Shown in pieces: positions 33,701 through 45,200 of a stretch of DNA of 64,000 nucleotides (positions are counted from its first letter, which is position 1; each line of letters begins with the position of its first letter). Source of the stretch: Phyllostachys edulis (taxonomy: Eukaryota > Streptophyta > Magnoliopsida > Poales > Poaceae); the NCBI GenBank assembly GCA_036346405.1, contig CM070559.1:43700518-43764517 (forward strand), given 5' to 3'. The position numbers were made by a program, and so were the translations under genes. The notes beneath the pieces are model-generated. The model saw only the letters and a list, made by a program, of their open reading frames with translations. It did no database searches and had not been told where the DNA came from.

Positions 33701-33826
33701 GTTCGACTACATGGTCGAAAAAGGTTCAACTGGTCAGAAGGAGTTCGACTACCTGGTCGAAAGAGGTTCGACTGGTCGGAAGGAGTTCGACTACTTGGTC
33801 GAAAGAGGTTCGACTGGTTGGAAGGA
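33701..33826 (+). repeat. 42-bp tandem repeat, three units, in solo LTR (ii)
   Basis: Units start at 33701, 33743 and 33785 with GTTCGACTAC, and each contains the phrases GGTCGAAA and CTGGTC(A/G)GAAGGA or close variants. Forty-two bases equal fourteen codons, so open frames run through in several registers on both strands. It lies in the leader-like part of the LTR and is absent from LTR (iii) and (v). Confidence 0.9.
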
Positions 33827-34574
33827 GCTTGAGGGAGAACAGGGCACGGGGAGCTCACCAAGACCGAGAGAGAGAGGCCAGAGGAGGTCGATGGACGGCG
33901 AACAGCGGTGGGGAAGCTCACAGTCGAGGCGAAGGAGGATGGCGATGAAGGGGTCAGCTGGGACTAAAGGAGGAGAGGAAATGTGGCGGCTCCTGCGAAA
34001 CCAAACTGGAATCGAGTGAGGGGATTGCTCCAAGGAGCTTTGGGACACAAATTGACGTGGGTAGAAGAGGAGGGTTGCACTAGTGTTGCGAGGACCGAGG
34101 GTAGGCACACGACGGCTTGAACTCGAGCTAGGGGCTTGGGGCAAACCACAACAACAAGAGCGAGCGAGGGAGAGCTAGGTGGGGAAAAGCAAAAAGGGGA
34201 ACGAGGAGGTCCTGTTGCACTATTTAACAGGAAAGGAGGAGTGGCGGAGAAGTTTCGTGGCATGGACGGAGCTCCGGATGGCACGGGCTTGGAGCAAGTG
34301 AGGGAGGGGATGGGGGCAGGTGGGGGAGGAAACAAGTGGGGAAACGGGCGCGGCGGAGGTGACGACATTTAATGCGCACATCACCGAGGGAAAAAGGGGT
34401 GGCATTCACACCGAGGCGATGACTTTGCAGCGACCGTGACGCAACACAGATGTGGCTCGACATGGGCGTGGCGAAAAAGATGGTGACCAGGCGAGGAGGC
34501 TATAGGCAAGTCTAGTCAAAACCAAGAGGATGGTCGAAATTTTGTCAAGAAGCCCTAAAAACTAGGATGTTACA

Positions 34575-34769
34575 TACATGAATTACTGTTATGGCCCCTA
34601 ACAATTACCGCCGAATCGAGTCCCGCGCGGGTGCGGACGTTTCTGGCCCATCGACTGTAGTTGGTGGGCTGGCGATATGGGGATTGCATGTGCGCGCGTC
34701 ACACTTGGCCCTAGGGCGCGCGCGGTGGGATAGCTAGGCGTAGAATAACTATTCTACGCACGCGTGCGC

Positions 34770-34775
<6 letters not shown>
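34575..34775. other. Right flank of the TTACTG-rich region; short inverted repeat
   Basis: Starts with TACATGAATTACTG and becomes GC-rich. Near 34738-34759, GCGTAGAATAACTATTCTACGC is a near-perfect palindrome (9-10 bp arms) immediately before the GT microsatellite. No gene. Confidence 0.5.

Positions 34776-34852
<77 letters not shown>
34776..34852 (+). repeat. (GT)n microsatellite, about 38 repeats
   Basis: Uninterrupted GT dinucleotide run of 77 bases, preceded by an alternating CGCG/GCGC purine-pyrimidine tract. Confidence 0.98.
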
Positions 34853-34855
<3 letters not shown>

Positions 34856-34858
34856 ATG

Positions 34859-35201
34859 GTATGGTACTCCTAGGAGTACGTACTCTCACTTCTCATATAC
34901 CACTTAAATCGTATGATGATACCTTTTTATCAATTTGAGTATACTTAAATACTAATTATAATATACTTCAATGTGACTTGATTGAAAACATTTCATTGGA
35001 GCCCTTTGTTTTTTTTGATATATACCTTTTTCATATATAAAAGAAGTATATACACAAATTTTGCTATAAAAAGTGGACTTTAATAAAAAAAATTCATAGA
35101 ACTCACTTTGGGGTATCTTATAATCATCATTGGAGTATGCTCAAATTGATAAAGAGGTATCATCATTCGATTTAAGTGGTATATAAGAGGTAGGAGTACC
35201 A

Positions 35202-35204
<3 letters not shown>
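34859..35204. mobile_element. MITE with about 120-bp terminal inverted repeats
   Basis: Tips are GTATGGTACTCCT and AGGAGTACCATAC (perfect inverted match). Similarity continues inward through 'cttctcatataccacttaaatcg' and its complement 'cgatttaagtggtatataag'. It is AT-rich with no open frame. It lies directly between a (GT)n and a (TA)n run. Rice Micron MITEs also sit in TA microsatellites, but I cannot assert identity. Confidence 0.75.
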
Positions 35205-35246
<42 letters not shown>

Positions 35247-35250
35247 TATA
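35205..35250. repeat. (TA)n microsatellite
   Basis: About twenty TA repeats, slightly interrupted at the right (taaatatata), directly abutting the MITE tip. Confidence 0.95.
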
Positions 35251-35500
35251 CCCAAAAGTGAGTTCCATGAAAAATATCATGAAAATCCACTTTTTATACC
35301 AAAATCCGTGTATATACTTCTATTATATATGAAAAAAAAAGGGTATATAGCAAAAATAAAGGGCTCCAATGATTTTTTCAATCAAGTCGTATTAGTGTAT
35401 CTTATAATTAGTATTTAAGTATATTGAAAATGATAAAGAAGTATAATATATTTTTTTAAGTGGTATATTCGAAGTGTGAGTATATACCCCAGGGATGTAC
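35251..35500. mobile_element. Inverted partial copy of the same MITE
   Basis: Read on the other strand this matches 34880-35115 (for example 'gtgagttccatgaa', 'ccactttttatacc', 'tatacttcta' and 'gggctccaatga' all have complements there). The copy lacks one terminus, which is replaced by the TA run. No gene. Confidence 0.75.
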
Positions 35501-35964
35501 GCAACACTAGGCTCTTTCTACATCACGGTTTTTTGGAGTTTCAAGGTCAATTATTCTTCTTCTTTGCAAGATTTCAAAGCCTAATTGCTGACAAGTATAC
35601 TACTCACCGGCTTATCCATGACTGCTTGCAAAGAAAACTTTAAAGAATGGGAGTCCAGGGATTTGGATCGGACGCCTGAGTCGTATGCACAACTAATTAA
35701 TTAAACAGTAGGCACTCGATGGAACACCTGCAAAAGCAGCGATCGAGCTAGGGACTTACCACACATTAGCACACTAGCAGGTAGTAATAGTCACACGCCT
35801 TGGTGCTCGTGCTACTACATGCAGTCATGTAGATATAGATGTGCAAGAAATAAAGCACTAACATGTGTGTATAAAAAATATGGTTGGTTTGAGCGGCCGG
35901 ATTTGACTGATAGCATTTACTGCGCTCCTACTTGAGTGGAGGGATTGAGGTTTGGGAGGAGCAC
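35501..35964. other. No recognised feature
   Basis: Single-copy-looking AT-rich sequence without open frames of note or element ends. Confidence 0.4.
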
Positions 35965-36395
35965 AAGTTACAACATTTTCAGATAACAGTTACAATATCC
36001 TAGAACAATAGTTGTAACATTTTCGGACAACGGTTAACATCTTAGGACAATGGTTGCAACATCCCCGGACAACGATTGCAACATTTTAGGACAATGGTTG
36101 CAATATCCGCGGACAACGATTGAACATCGTAGGGCAATGGTTGTAACATCGTAGGACAATGATTGCAACATTGTAAGACAATGGTTGCAACATCTCCAGA
36201 CAACGGTTGCAACATCTCCAGACAACGGTTGCAACATCACCGGACAACGGTTGCAACATCCTAGGACAATGGTTGCAACATCATCGGACAACGGTTGCAA
36301 CATCCTAGGACAATGATTGCAACATCCCCGGACAACGGTTGCAACATCACCGGACAACGGCTGCAACATTCCCGCACAACGGTTGCAACATCACA
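35965..36395 (-). repeat. 22-bp minisatellite, about 19 units
   Basis: Unit GGACAACGGTTGCAACATCN with two further variable bases. It alternates between GGACAACGG and GGACAATGG versions and decays at the left. It has no stop in the minus-strand frame, so a 111-codon open frame (36034-36369) with a 22-residue period arises. That frame is a repeat artefact unless expression is shown. Confidence 0.92.
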
Positions 36396-38352
36396 AATCA
36401 AAAAACAAAGCATCTAGAAAAAAAACGCGTTGAAAAATTACCGTGAATAGTAATGCAACGTTTTTTGTATGATATGCATACGAGCTATTTGTTTGCTAAG
36501 ACCCGAAACTGCTAATCAAATGGTACATGCAATCGTGATGTGAGGTCCTCCGTTAAAAATGATGCTTTTGATGGCATAAGGAAACACGTGGCCGAAAGAG
36601 AAGCGTACGATGCTTCGTACGTATGTCCAGAAACATTTCCCTTAAAGAAAACCCAACTGTGTTAATTCAGCGCTGGAAAGATTTCTCTTTGACGAAGGCC
36701 AAGGTTCAAATTACCCGCATTTAATATAAGCCATTTATTTTTTATCCAACGTATTAGATTATAGTTAATAATTAGTTGTACTTCCTCTTAGTATGAGCAG
36801 TAGAATTTCGATAAGGTTAAAATTGTAATTGTGCGGCGGCGCAAGAGTAGAAGATAGGGATTAGGTTCAAAAATAGGGATTAGGATTAGAATTAGGATTA
36901 TGAAAAGTCAATAATACCAGTAGGAAAAAAATAAAGATCTATATGAAAAGGCCTATAATACCCTTAAGAAATCAATGAAGAAATTTTATTTACACTACTG
37001 AAGGTACTATACCGTAGATGAGCTCGTTATGCCTCCTATTTGGATCCGTGAACACTTATTCCGGCTTGTACTTACGAAACTTAGGTGGAAGTTACTTCAG
37101 GGACGTGTGCCCCTTGATTTTTCAAAATCTGACTAGACAATACTAGTGCACGGGGTACTCAGCATGCCGTCCAACTCTCCAACTATCCCGATTCGAACCC
37201 TACAGGCTAGTAGGCTACAGAGAACAACGCCCTCACTCCCACCGTCCCACGTTCCTGCGCGCGGTCCGGTCCGAGAAAGCAGTGGAAAATCCCGTGCCGC
37301 GACGCGTCAGCCATGAAACGCGGTCAGGCCGGTGGCTCCAGCGAAATGAGAGAGAAATAAGCCCCATTTGGCCATTTCCCTTGCCGCTCCGCCTGTTCTG
37401 TGGAGAAACGCAGCCATCAAAGGCTACCCCCGCATCGTGGACCAGCTAAGCGACCGGCCGGCCGGCCGGTCAGGTCACGTCCAGTTCGCCAAACGACGTA
37501 CAGCTCCCGGAATTTGTCCTACTCCGGGCAACGTACTAGTACGCGGTACTGCAGATTTGTCCCTGGCCAGAGATCGATCACACGCAACGTATATGCACAA
37601 TGCAAGATCTATATAATCACTTTTTGTGATACGGGTTTTAACTCCACTTTAGGTATGGACGTGCGTACGCGTTCGGCCGCATTTTCTACCCACAAGGAAT
37701 CTATTAGATTGAGGAACAATCGGGGTGTATCACTATCATCAGTCTGTATCAAGATATGTACGTACCGGCCGGGCCGCCGGGCGGACCGAGTTTGCACTGT
37801 TGCAACGCATTTTGCGAGTTATGGCTGTGCTTTTTTCTTTATTGCGTGGACTGTTTGAGCTGTAATCCCGTAACACGAAAATGGAAAGATCACCTAGTAC
37901 AATTTGACTAGAGTCCCGGCCATCCTTCATTTACGCCATGGACAGGATGGCACCATCCAGTACGTACGAACGTATGGTGTGATCCAAGAGGTAGGTCTGG
38001 CATATATACCGAAGCTGTAACTCTCAAGTACTTCTAGGATAGGACTTTGGACGTCAACAAGGGGGAAATGGGGTAAAAAAACGCAAATGCGCAAATAGAT
38101 TCACGGTAAAACACACAGCAAATAGATTCACGGTAAAACACACACACACACGCTGACACGCACACAATAACCTCTTTTAGGAAATTTGGAAAACCATAAA
38201 GCATCATAAATTTGTAATGCAGACACTGCCGTTGCATAATTTCTATTTTGCCTTCATTTGCCCACGCACCTTTTGCCGGCCGCACTTTTTTCCCACTCTT
38301 TTGTGCTATTTGGCACGACGAATTTATATCAAACCATGCTAGCTACTACTCT
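36396..38352. other. No recognised gene; mixed composition
   Basis: 36600-37000 is AT-rich. 37140-37610 is GC-rich, with a (CCGG)n stretch at 37457-37471, a TATA-like TCTATATAATC at 37607-37617 and open frames up to 152 codons (37400-37858 plus) that show no domain. 38086-38150 holds a two-copy repeat of about 28 bp (gcaaatagattcacggtaaa) followed by (CA)n. A promoter or short transcript is possible at 37140-37620. Confidence 0.35.
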
Positions 38353-38954
38353 TCGCCCTGTGCTGCCACCTTAATTACAAAATTAGCCTTATTAGTATCA
38401 AATTTGTGAAACCGGCCGCATGCTGAGCGCGGAAGAACCGGAGGCTGACGCGTGGCATTTCCCGCACTCGGGGGCGCAGAGCGCCGGTGCGCAACAAGGC
38501 AGGCCGGGCGAGCGTGGAAGGTGGCGGGCCCGGGCGGCTTCCGCACCATCGAAGCACGAGGGCTCGCCGGCTACCTTCCGCAGTACCAGAGCGCGGTAAG
38601 GGCTGCTGCATGCATCGAGACAAGAAAATTTCATGCATTTAATGCATGCATGCATCATCGAAGCAGAGAAATGGCGTTGTGTTGTCACCTTGCTGCGTTT
38701 TGGGACAGGCATCTTTTGCGCTCCGGTACCTCGAACGCTCTAGTGGCGCGGAACCGGGTTGAGCCTGCGGCATTCCGCGCCGCTGGTTCCTGCGCCAGCC
38801 CGTTTTCCGCTGCTGGCACCATCGTTTTGCGCTCCCCGAGCGCGGAAAGTTCCATGTGTCAGCCTTCGGTTCTTTCGCGTTCGGCAGGGGGCCAGATTTG
38901 CAATTTTCAGGCCAAGAAGGCTATTTTTACAACTAAGATAGCAGCATGGGGCCA
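38353..38954. mobile_element. Fold-back (long inverted repeat) element, about 0.6 kb
   Basis: The left arm (about 38353-38600) and the complement of the right arm (about 38690-38954) share in order: a CTGCYAYCTTA-like tip, AAATAGCCTT/AAATTAGCCTT, GAACCGGAGGCTGACGC/GAACCGAAGGCTGACAC and CGCGCTCGGGGAGCGC-like sequence. It is GC-rich, so open frames cross it (38452-38967) without domain content. The short spacer contains an ATGCATGCATGC palindrome. No target duplication was identified. A Mutator-type fold-back is the most likely class. Confidence 0.65.
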
Positions 38955-39108
38955 AATTAAAAAATAAATCCTACTCCTACAACATAAGTACATATTGCAC
39001 ACATGGCTTTTCATGTAGACTACTTGTAGAGCGTAAAGTTGTGCACTGTTGAGGCTACATGTATAAAGATTTATCTTCTATTTTTTTAAACAAAGATATG
39101 TACTTCTG

Positions 39109-39757
39109 GAGTTTTTTTTTGGCATTTGGCACTGTTGGCGCATGGAATAGCAAAAGTAGTCAACTCTCCGAACAATTGTAAAAATGACACCACAGACAAG
39201 CGGAGACATGACACGTGGTTTGTTTGTGGCCCTAGGGCTGAACTTGCCTCCACCGTGCCCCTGGGGCTAGACATACCTCCACCATGCCCTTGGGGCACGG
39301 AAAAGGTGAAGTCCGACCCCCAGGGACATGGACAAGGCAGTGACGTGCCTGTGCCCTTAGGGAACGGTGACGATAGGCCGACGCGGTGTATTGAGTTAAA
39401 AATAATTTTTGACACTATTTGAAACACTATCTACAACACTATTTAACACTTTTAAAAAATGAAGTCGGGAGCACTTTTTTCTTTGAATTTTTTCTTCTCC
39501 TTTTTTCCCTCACACTTGTACCTTCAAACGTATTATCAATGTACCCAAAAAAATCACAAATTTTTTCACATGAAATCACGACGCAGCAAGCACAATCTCC
39601 TTGAGGCAGCAACGATTCGTCGGACGAGGCGGCGATGGGCAGTAGTACACCATCACCAGCTGCGACGGCGGGGATGCATGTGTAGGTGCAATACTTGGAG
39701 GCGAACCCTGCGTCGCACCAGCACCAGGCGGTGGAGGGGGCAGCGGGTACAAGCACT
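39109..39757 (+). repeat. Left arm of the fold-back element
   Basis: It carries several imperfect palindromes of the GTGCCCCTGGGGCACG type (39250-39360) and a second half (39475-39680) that pairs with 52960-53200 of the right arm (shared 'gcagcaagcacaatctcct' / complement). No domain in the small open frames. Confidence 0.8.
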
Positions 39758-39791
39758 CACTACTACAAAACAAACTATAGAAGACGCCTCA

Positions 39792-40115
39792 TCACAGACG
39801 GTTCCTTTGAAACCATCTATGATGAAATTATCACAGACAGTTCAAAAGGAACCGTCTGTGTTGGGTCTGTCGGGGCCAGGTACCAGCCTATCATAGACGG
39901 TTTTTTAATAGAATCGTCTGTGACGGTTCTTAACAAAGACCATCTGTGAACTATCACAGACGGTTCTATTAAAGAACTGTCCGTGATAATCTCCGGTACC
40001 ACAGACGATTGTCAACAAAGACCATCTGTGAACTATCACCGACGGTTCTATTAAAAAACCGTCTATGATAGGTTCCTATCACAGACGGTTTGTAATACGA
40101 ACCGTTTGTAATAGG
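39792..40115. repeat. Left subterminal motif array of the CACTA element
   Basis: Alternating direct and inverted copies of ATCACAGACGGTT, often paired as hairpins around TTTT or TATTAA loops. Such arrays bind the TNPA-type protein in En/Spm. Confidence 0.9.
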
Positions 40116-40192
40116 CCAGCAATACAAATACCTAGTCCCGATAGACCGCCCCTACCCATTCCCATTTGAGCTGCCGCCACCAGGTCCTTCTC

Positions 40193-40553
40193 CATTGCGT
40201 TGCCGATAAAGAGGCAAGGGAGGAGAAGGAGAGGAGGAAGGGAGGAGAAGGAGTGGATTCTCGAGAGATATTTGGTATTTTCGTCGTGAGCTCCGAGGGT
40301 AACAATCTATAACCCTTTATGTTTGCTATAAATTAATTGCTAATTAATTTAAGTATGTTTGGTAAATAGGAACCCATTGCGCCGCCGACAGAGAGGGAAG
40401 GGAGGAGAAGGAGAGGAGGAAGGGAGGAGAAGGCGAGGATTCTCAAGAGATATTTAGTATTTTCATCGTGAGCTCTGTGGGTAACGATATATAACCCTTT
40501 ATGTTTGCTATAAATTAATCGCTAATCAATTTAAGTATGTTTGGTAAATAGGA
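40193..40553 (+). repeat. Tandem duplication (182-bp unit) in the transposase leader
   Basis: Units start at 40193 and 40375 with CATTGCG. They share GGGAGGAGAAGGAGAGGAGG, TTCGTCGTGAGCTC / TTCATCGTGAGCTC and ATAACCCTTTATGTTTGCTA. The duplication directly precedes the transposase start, so it duplicates leader or promoter sequence. Confidence 0.88.
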
Positions 40554-42299
40554 AGAGTACATACTTGCGGTTTATTAATCTAATTTGACACTAATTTGTT
40601 ACATGTGTAGCGTAGATAGACCGAAACTGGATGTACGGTGTGAACCGTGTGAGTCAAGAGTACATTAATGGCGTGGTTGCTTTTAGAAGAGCCGTCGAGT
40701 AGGATATGTTGAAGAAGGGTATAAATTTTATGTACTGTCCATGCATTGATTATGTAATCAAGATGTTTAACAACTTGTGCAGATCGAAGCGCTTGCTTCA
40801 AGGGTTTCAAAAAGGTATACATGTTGGAGCGATCCACGGTGAAGAGCAGATTATGCCGGAAGTTAACAATGACGGCATCGCCGAGGAAGTCAACGATATG
40901 TCGGATGTGGACTGTGCTTTTGATGAGGATAGGTCGCACGATGACAACCTCGATCAGATGCTACGCGATGCAGAAGAGAACTACAGTGAGAGAGAGTTTT
41001 GTAAATTCGAGGACTTAATGGAAGACTCGGTGAGACCTTTGTTCCCTGGCTGCAAGCCGGAATACACAAGGTTGTCTACCATGATTGAATTGCTGAAATT
41101 GAAGGCAAGCAATGGTTGGTCCGATAAGAGTTTCACGGCGTTGTTAGGTCTCCTAGCGGACATCCTTCCGGAGGGAAACGTGTTGCCCAGCACCACCTAC
41201 CAAGCAAAGAAGGTTCTTTGTCCATTGGGAATGGAAATAGAAAGAATACATGCATGTCTGAATGATTATATTCTCTACCGTAAAGAGTATGCAGACATGC
41301 ATGTATGTCCCGTGTGCAAAGCATCCCGATACAAGCGTCAAAATACTGCTAAGGTGAAGTAAGGACCTCCTACTAAGATGTTGTGGTATCTGCCTGTGAT
41401 CCCATGTTTGAAGCATTTATTTACGAAAACAAATGAGGCAAGATTGCTGCGTTGACACTCGGAGGAGCGTAAGAAAGATGGAAAGCTAAGACACCCTGCA
41501 GATTCTGCTCAGTAGAGAAACTTTGATCGAAGCTTCGAAGAGTTCGGTGTGGAACCGAGGAACATAAGGTTAGGGTTGAGTACAGATAGAATGAATCCTT
41601 TCGGTAACATGAGCAGCCGACATAGCACCTGGTCCGTGAATCTATGTATGTACAATCTTCCTCCTTGGCTGTGTATGAATCAGAAGTACATTTTGATGTC
41701 ACTACTTATCGAAGGGCCGAAGCTCAAAGGAGGACGGTTCAGCTCCAAGGGCTTTTAGAGGGAAAAAGGTCTATGATATGGTTAAGGATATCGATGTAGT
41801 GCTTGGGAAGGAACGTAAATTCAGAACCCGTCAGAAGAATATCTGGAAGAAATGGTCAATTTTTTGGGACTTGCCTTATTAGGAGCACTTAGAAGTTCGT
41901 CACTGCATTGACGTCATGCACGTGGAGAAGAATGTATGTGATAGCTTGATTGGTCTCTTACTAAACATTAGTGGCAAAACAAAGGATGGTGTTAACGCAC
42001 GGCGTGACTTGGTTGATATGAACATAAGGACCGAGTTAGCACCGAAAGAGACCGATAAAGGATGAACGTACCTTCCACCAGCTTGCTACACTCTGTCCAA
42101 GGCCGAGGAAAATGAACTGTGCCAGCGCTTGCATGGTGTGAAAGTCCCGTCTAGTTATTCCGCTAACATTAAGAAACTTATTTCTATGCAAGATTTAAAA
42201 TTAATTGGTATGAAGTCTCATGATTGTCATGTGCTGATAACACAAATGCTTCCTATTGCAATTAGGAGTATCTTGCCGAACAAGATCCGAGTGGCAATC

Positions 42300-45200
42300 T
42301 GTAACATCCCAATTTTCTGAGCTTTAAAAATCCTTTGAATAGTTGTAGTGAGAAAATTCACCATTTGGATTTATTTGAATTTAATTCAAAAGCTTAAATA
42401 TGGACCTTGAGTAACAAAATAATTCAATATGACTAAAGTCAACATGAACAATGGTCAAAACTATTTTATTTGGATTCTATGTGCTTGGATATATTTTCTA
42501 GATCTTTCTAGAATTTTTCCAAGTTCATTTGCTAATTTCTATTGATTATTTGAATTCTCAGTATTTTCTAAAAAGGAAAAGGCATTTAAAATCTCCAAAC
42601 AGTTTCGGGCCGAAACCCATTCAGCCCAATTTCCTTTTCCTCCTCGCGTGGGCCGCCTCATGACCCACTCCTTCGTCTTGACTTAGTGAACGCTGCGCTT
42701 GCCTCGCTCCTGCGCGAGTGGACCCGTCTTGCCGTGTCTCGGCCGGTGGGCCCGCCGAGGTCGTCGTCTCCGAGCCGCTTTCTTCTCCACCCGCGCGCGT
42801 CCAACACCGCCATGGACTCCTTCTCGAGCTCGTCCGACAAAAGGGGAAATGGCCACGATTCTTCGCGCGGATGATGCCATCTAGAAGCCCTATCATCCCC
42901 GCACTCGTTTCAAACGAATTTGAAATTCAAATTCGTCTCTATCCCGTTTTCCCCGTGCGCTCGTTTCAGGCGGTTTTGATCTCCGTCGCCGGCACGCCAC
43001 CTCGAGGCCGCCTGAACCCTATAAATAGGACCCCTGGGATCGCCCTGCCACCCTTTCCAAAACCCCTCATCCAATTTCCCCTCCCGAGCCCTTGCGCCGC
43101 CGCGATTTGAGATTTGAGTTTTGGTCACCGAAACCCTAAACCTCCAATTCCTTTACTGTTGGTGACGCATTGCTTTTGGGGAGTGCACCACTGCCTTCCT
43201 TGTCTTCAGAGCCATCCCGAAGACCCTTCGTCGTCGCCGGAGCGCCACCAAAGACCCCGTCCGACAACGCCCGTAGCTCACCGCCGCCTCAAGCTCGCCG
43301 TCGGCCGCCTCCATCATCCCCGACCACCCGGAGTTGCACCCAGAGGTTCGCAATAGTGCCAGCTACCCTCCCGTACCACCCGCCGCCGTCGATTCGCCGC
43401 CGTTCGCCGGAACCATCGGTTCTCGTGCGCCGTTGCCCTTGCCGCTGTCCACGTCGGCTGCCACCTTAGCGCCGTGGGCACGTGTCGTCCTAGGTGGCGC
43501 CGCGTCAGTGCCACGCGTGCGCGTGTGCGCTACGCCAGCCCCAATCCAGATCCAGAGGCTCGATAGACCTAGTCTACCGTGAGCCATGTCACTGACGTGT
43601 GGGTCCCACACGTCAGATTTTCCTTTGTATTTATCTTTTTTCGAAAATCCTTTGCTGACGTCAGCAGTGCGCAATATTCTGATTTTTCTATTGAGAAATA
43701 ATTCGAGAAATTTGTATAATTCCAATTTTAGGGTTTTCTTTATATTCAAACTTCCAAAGCCCATAACTTTTGCATCCGAACTCCAAATCAGTCCATTCAA
43801 ATTTCTAAATTCCTATAAATTCAAGATCTGTTTAATGGAGATTTTTTTTGAGTTGTTTTGCCTCTGTTATTTATTTAGTTAGTTTGTTTGCTTCGTTTGC
43901 GAGTAGACTTCGACATTTCTGGAAGATTTGAAGAAGAAGGAGCACAACAAGACCAAGATCAATTTCTAGACCTGTTCCAAGGCAAGTCATGCTTTGACCA
44001 TGATTGAATCCCAGTTTTCTAAATGTTATTTTATTTCAAAGTATTGCATTTTATTTCAAGTAATTATTTAAATACTTTTGGGATTAGCTATTAAATCCAA
44101 TCTATTATGCCTTCCTTGTATAATTGATATGCCTTGATCCTTTGTCACCCTAGTTGATATTTTAGTTGGTAATATTGTAGCACCAACGTGGGTTGGTTAG
44201 ATGCGATTATTTTGCTTAGCCATGCCACGAATAATCTATTCATGTAAAGTTGCAATTATTAACTTGACTAAGTGACTATGTAACTTTGTGAAAATCTGTG
44301 TGTACTATGTGTCTTTGTGGCATGTGTTGCACTTAAATCAACTGGGTGTTAAAAGGTTTGGACTGAGGTAAGTGGTGGGAACTGTGTGACATGGTGGCTA
44401 TATGATATGGGAATGTGAATCTGTGTGTCAAATTAATCTGTGTGCCTTAGTTAGAATTTGGAAGTCTTGCGTCGGTCATTGAAGGATCAACTTTGTGCGC
44501 CATTGAACGAGCTCTTTAAATGCGACCACATACTGTTATGGGGCGGGCCTAGCATAGTAAGATCTGAATTCTTGGCATTGATTGCTCGAGCGATGGGTTA
44601 GGCTATGTGAAAAGGGTGGAGGTGTGTGCTACCATGTAGTCACATCGCGGGACGGTTCGCCGCTTCCCTGTCCAACGATGTGTGTTGTACCATACACTGT
44701 GTATGGTTTGGTATGACGTAAGCACATCGGGAGAATCAATGTTAAGATGAAGTTTCTGAAATGCTTTGTTACGATTAGTGCTTGCAACACTGGTTGTATC
44801 ATGTGAGTAAAGTGTACAAACTCTGCAGAGTGTAAACAATATATTCGAATAGCCGCGTCCGCGGTCATGGACAATGCTCGGGGATTTCACACGAGTGGTA
44901 GATCTTCATAAACTGTGTGGGAAGGGAGCTGTGTGATCTAAATCACATGGCTATGTGAATAATCTGTTTAGACTGTGTGTGTCTTTGTGAAATCACACTG
45001 TTAAATTAGTATTGTCTATTTGTTTTACTTGCTTTCAATCTATTATTTATATTCAACTGCAAATGTTGCATTTCTGCAAAAGAACCACAAAATGCCATTC
45101 CCTTGTAATAAGCTTGCATGTATAGTTGCATTTACGTGGTGTGGCTTCTGTAGTCTGGTTGTGTACTCACGCTTGCTTTGACGAATCAAGCAGAAGAGGA

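Larger units (their letters stand above)
28660..34574 (-). mobile_element. Solo LTR (ii), minus orientation, split by solo LTR (iii)
   Basis: The plus-strand left end is TGTCGAACTCAGGAGCG (3' end of the LTR) and the right end GGATGTTACA (complement of TGTAACATCC). Flanks are TACAC (28655-28659) and TACAT (34575-34579), a 5-bp duplication with one change. It is split after ACCCG at 29354-29358 and resumes at 32652, giving about 2.6 kb of its own sequence, shorter than its relatives. Landmarks shared with LTR (v) include 'gacacccacacaac' and 'ctatggtaaaacaataccatag'. No internal coding region was seen. Confidence 0.85.

Noticed and set aside
34859..35250. Assignment of the MITE to the rice Micron family
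   Set aside because: The TA-microsatellite association is suggestive, but this element has long inverted repeats and I cannot compare sequences.
36034..36369. 111-codon frame that could be read as a repetitive protein, or the array as CRISPR-like
   Set aside because: It is a contiguous 22-bp minisatellite with no unique spacers in a plant genome, so neither a CRISPR array nor a supported gene.
36595..36640. Possible Helitron 3' end (7-bp stem CGTACGA/TCGTACG)
   Set aside because: No CTRR end follows at the proper distance and no 5' TC end or A/T target was found.
37165..37215. tRNA T-loop-like string (gattcgaaccc)
   Set aside because: No acceptor, D or anticodon arms can be drawn around it on either strand.
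38452..38967. 171-codon frame
   Set aside because: It spans both arms of a fold-back repeat, so the frame is a by-product of GC-rich inverted sequence.
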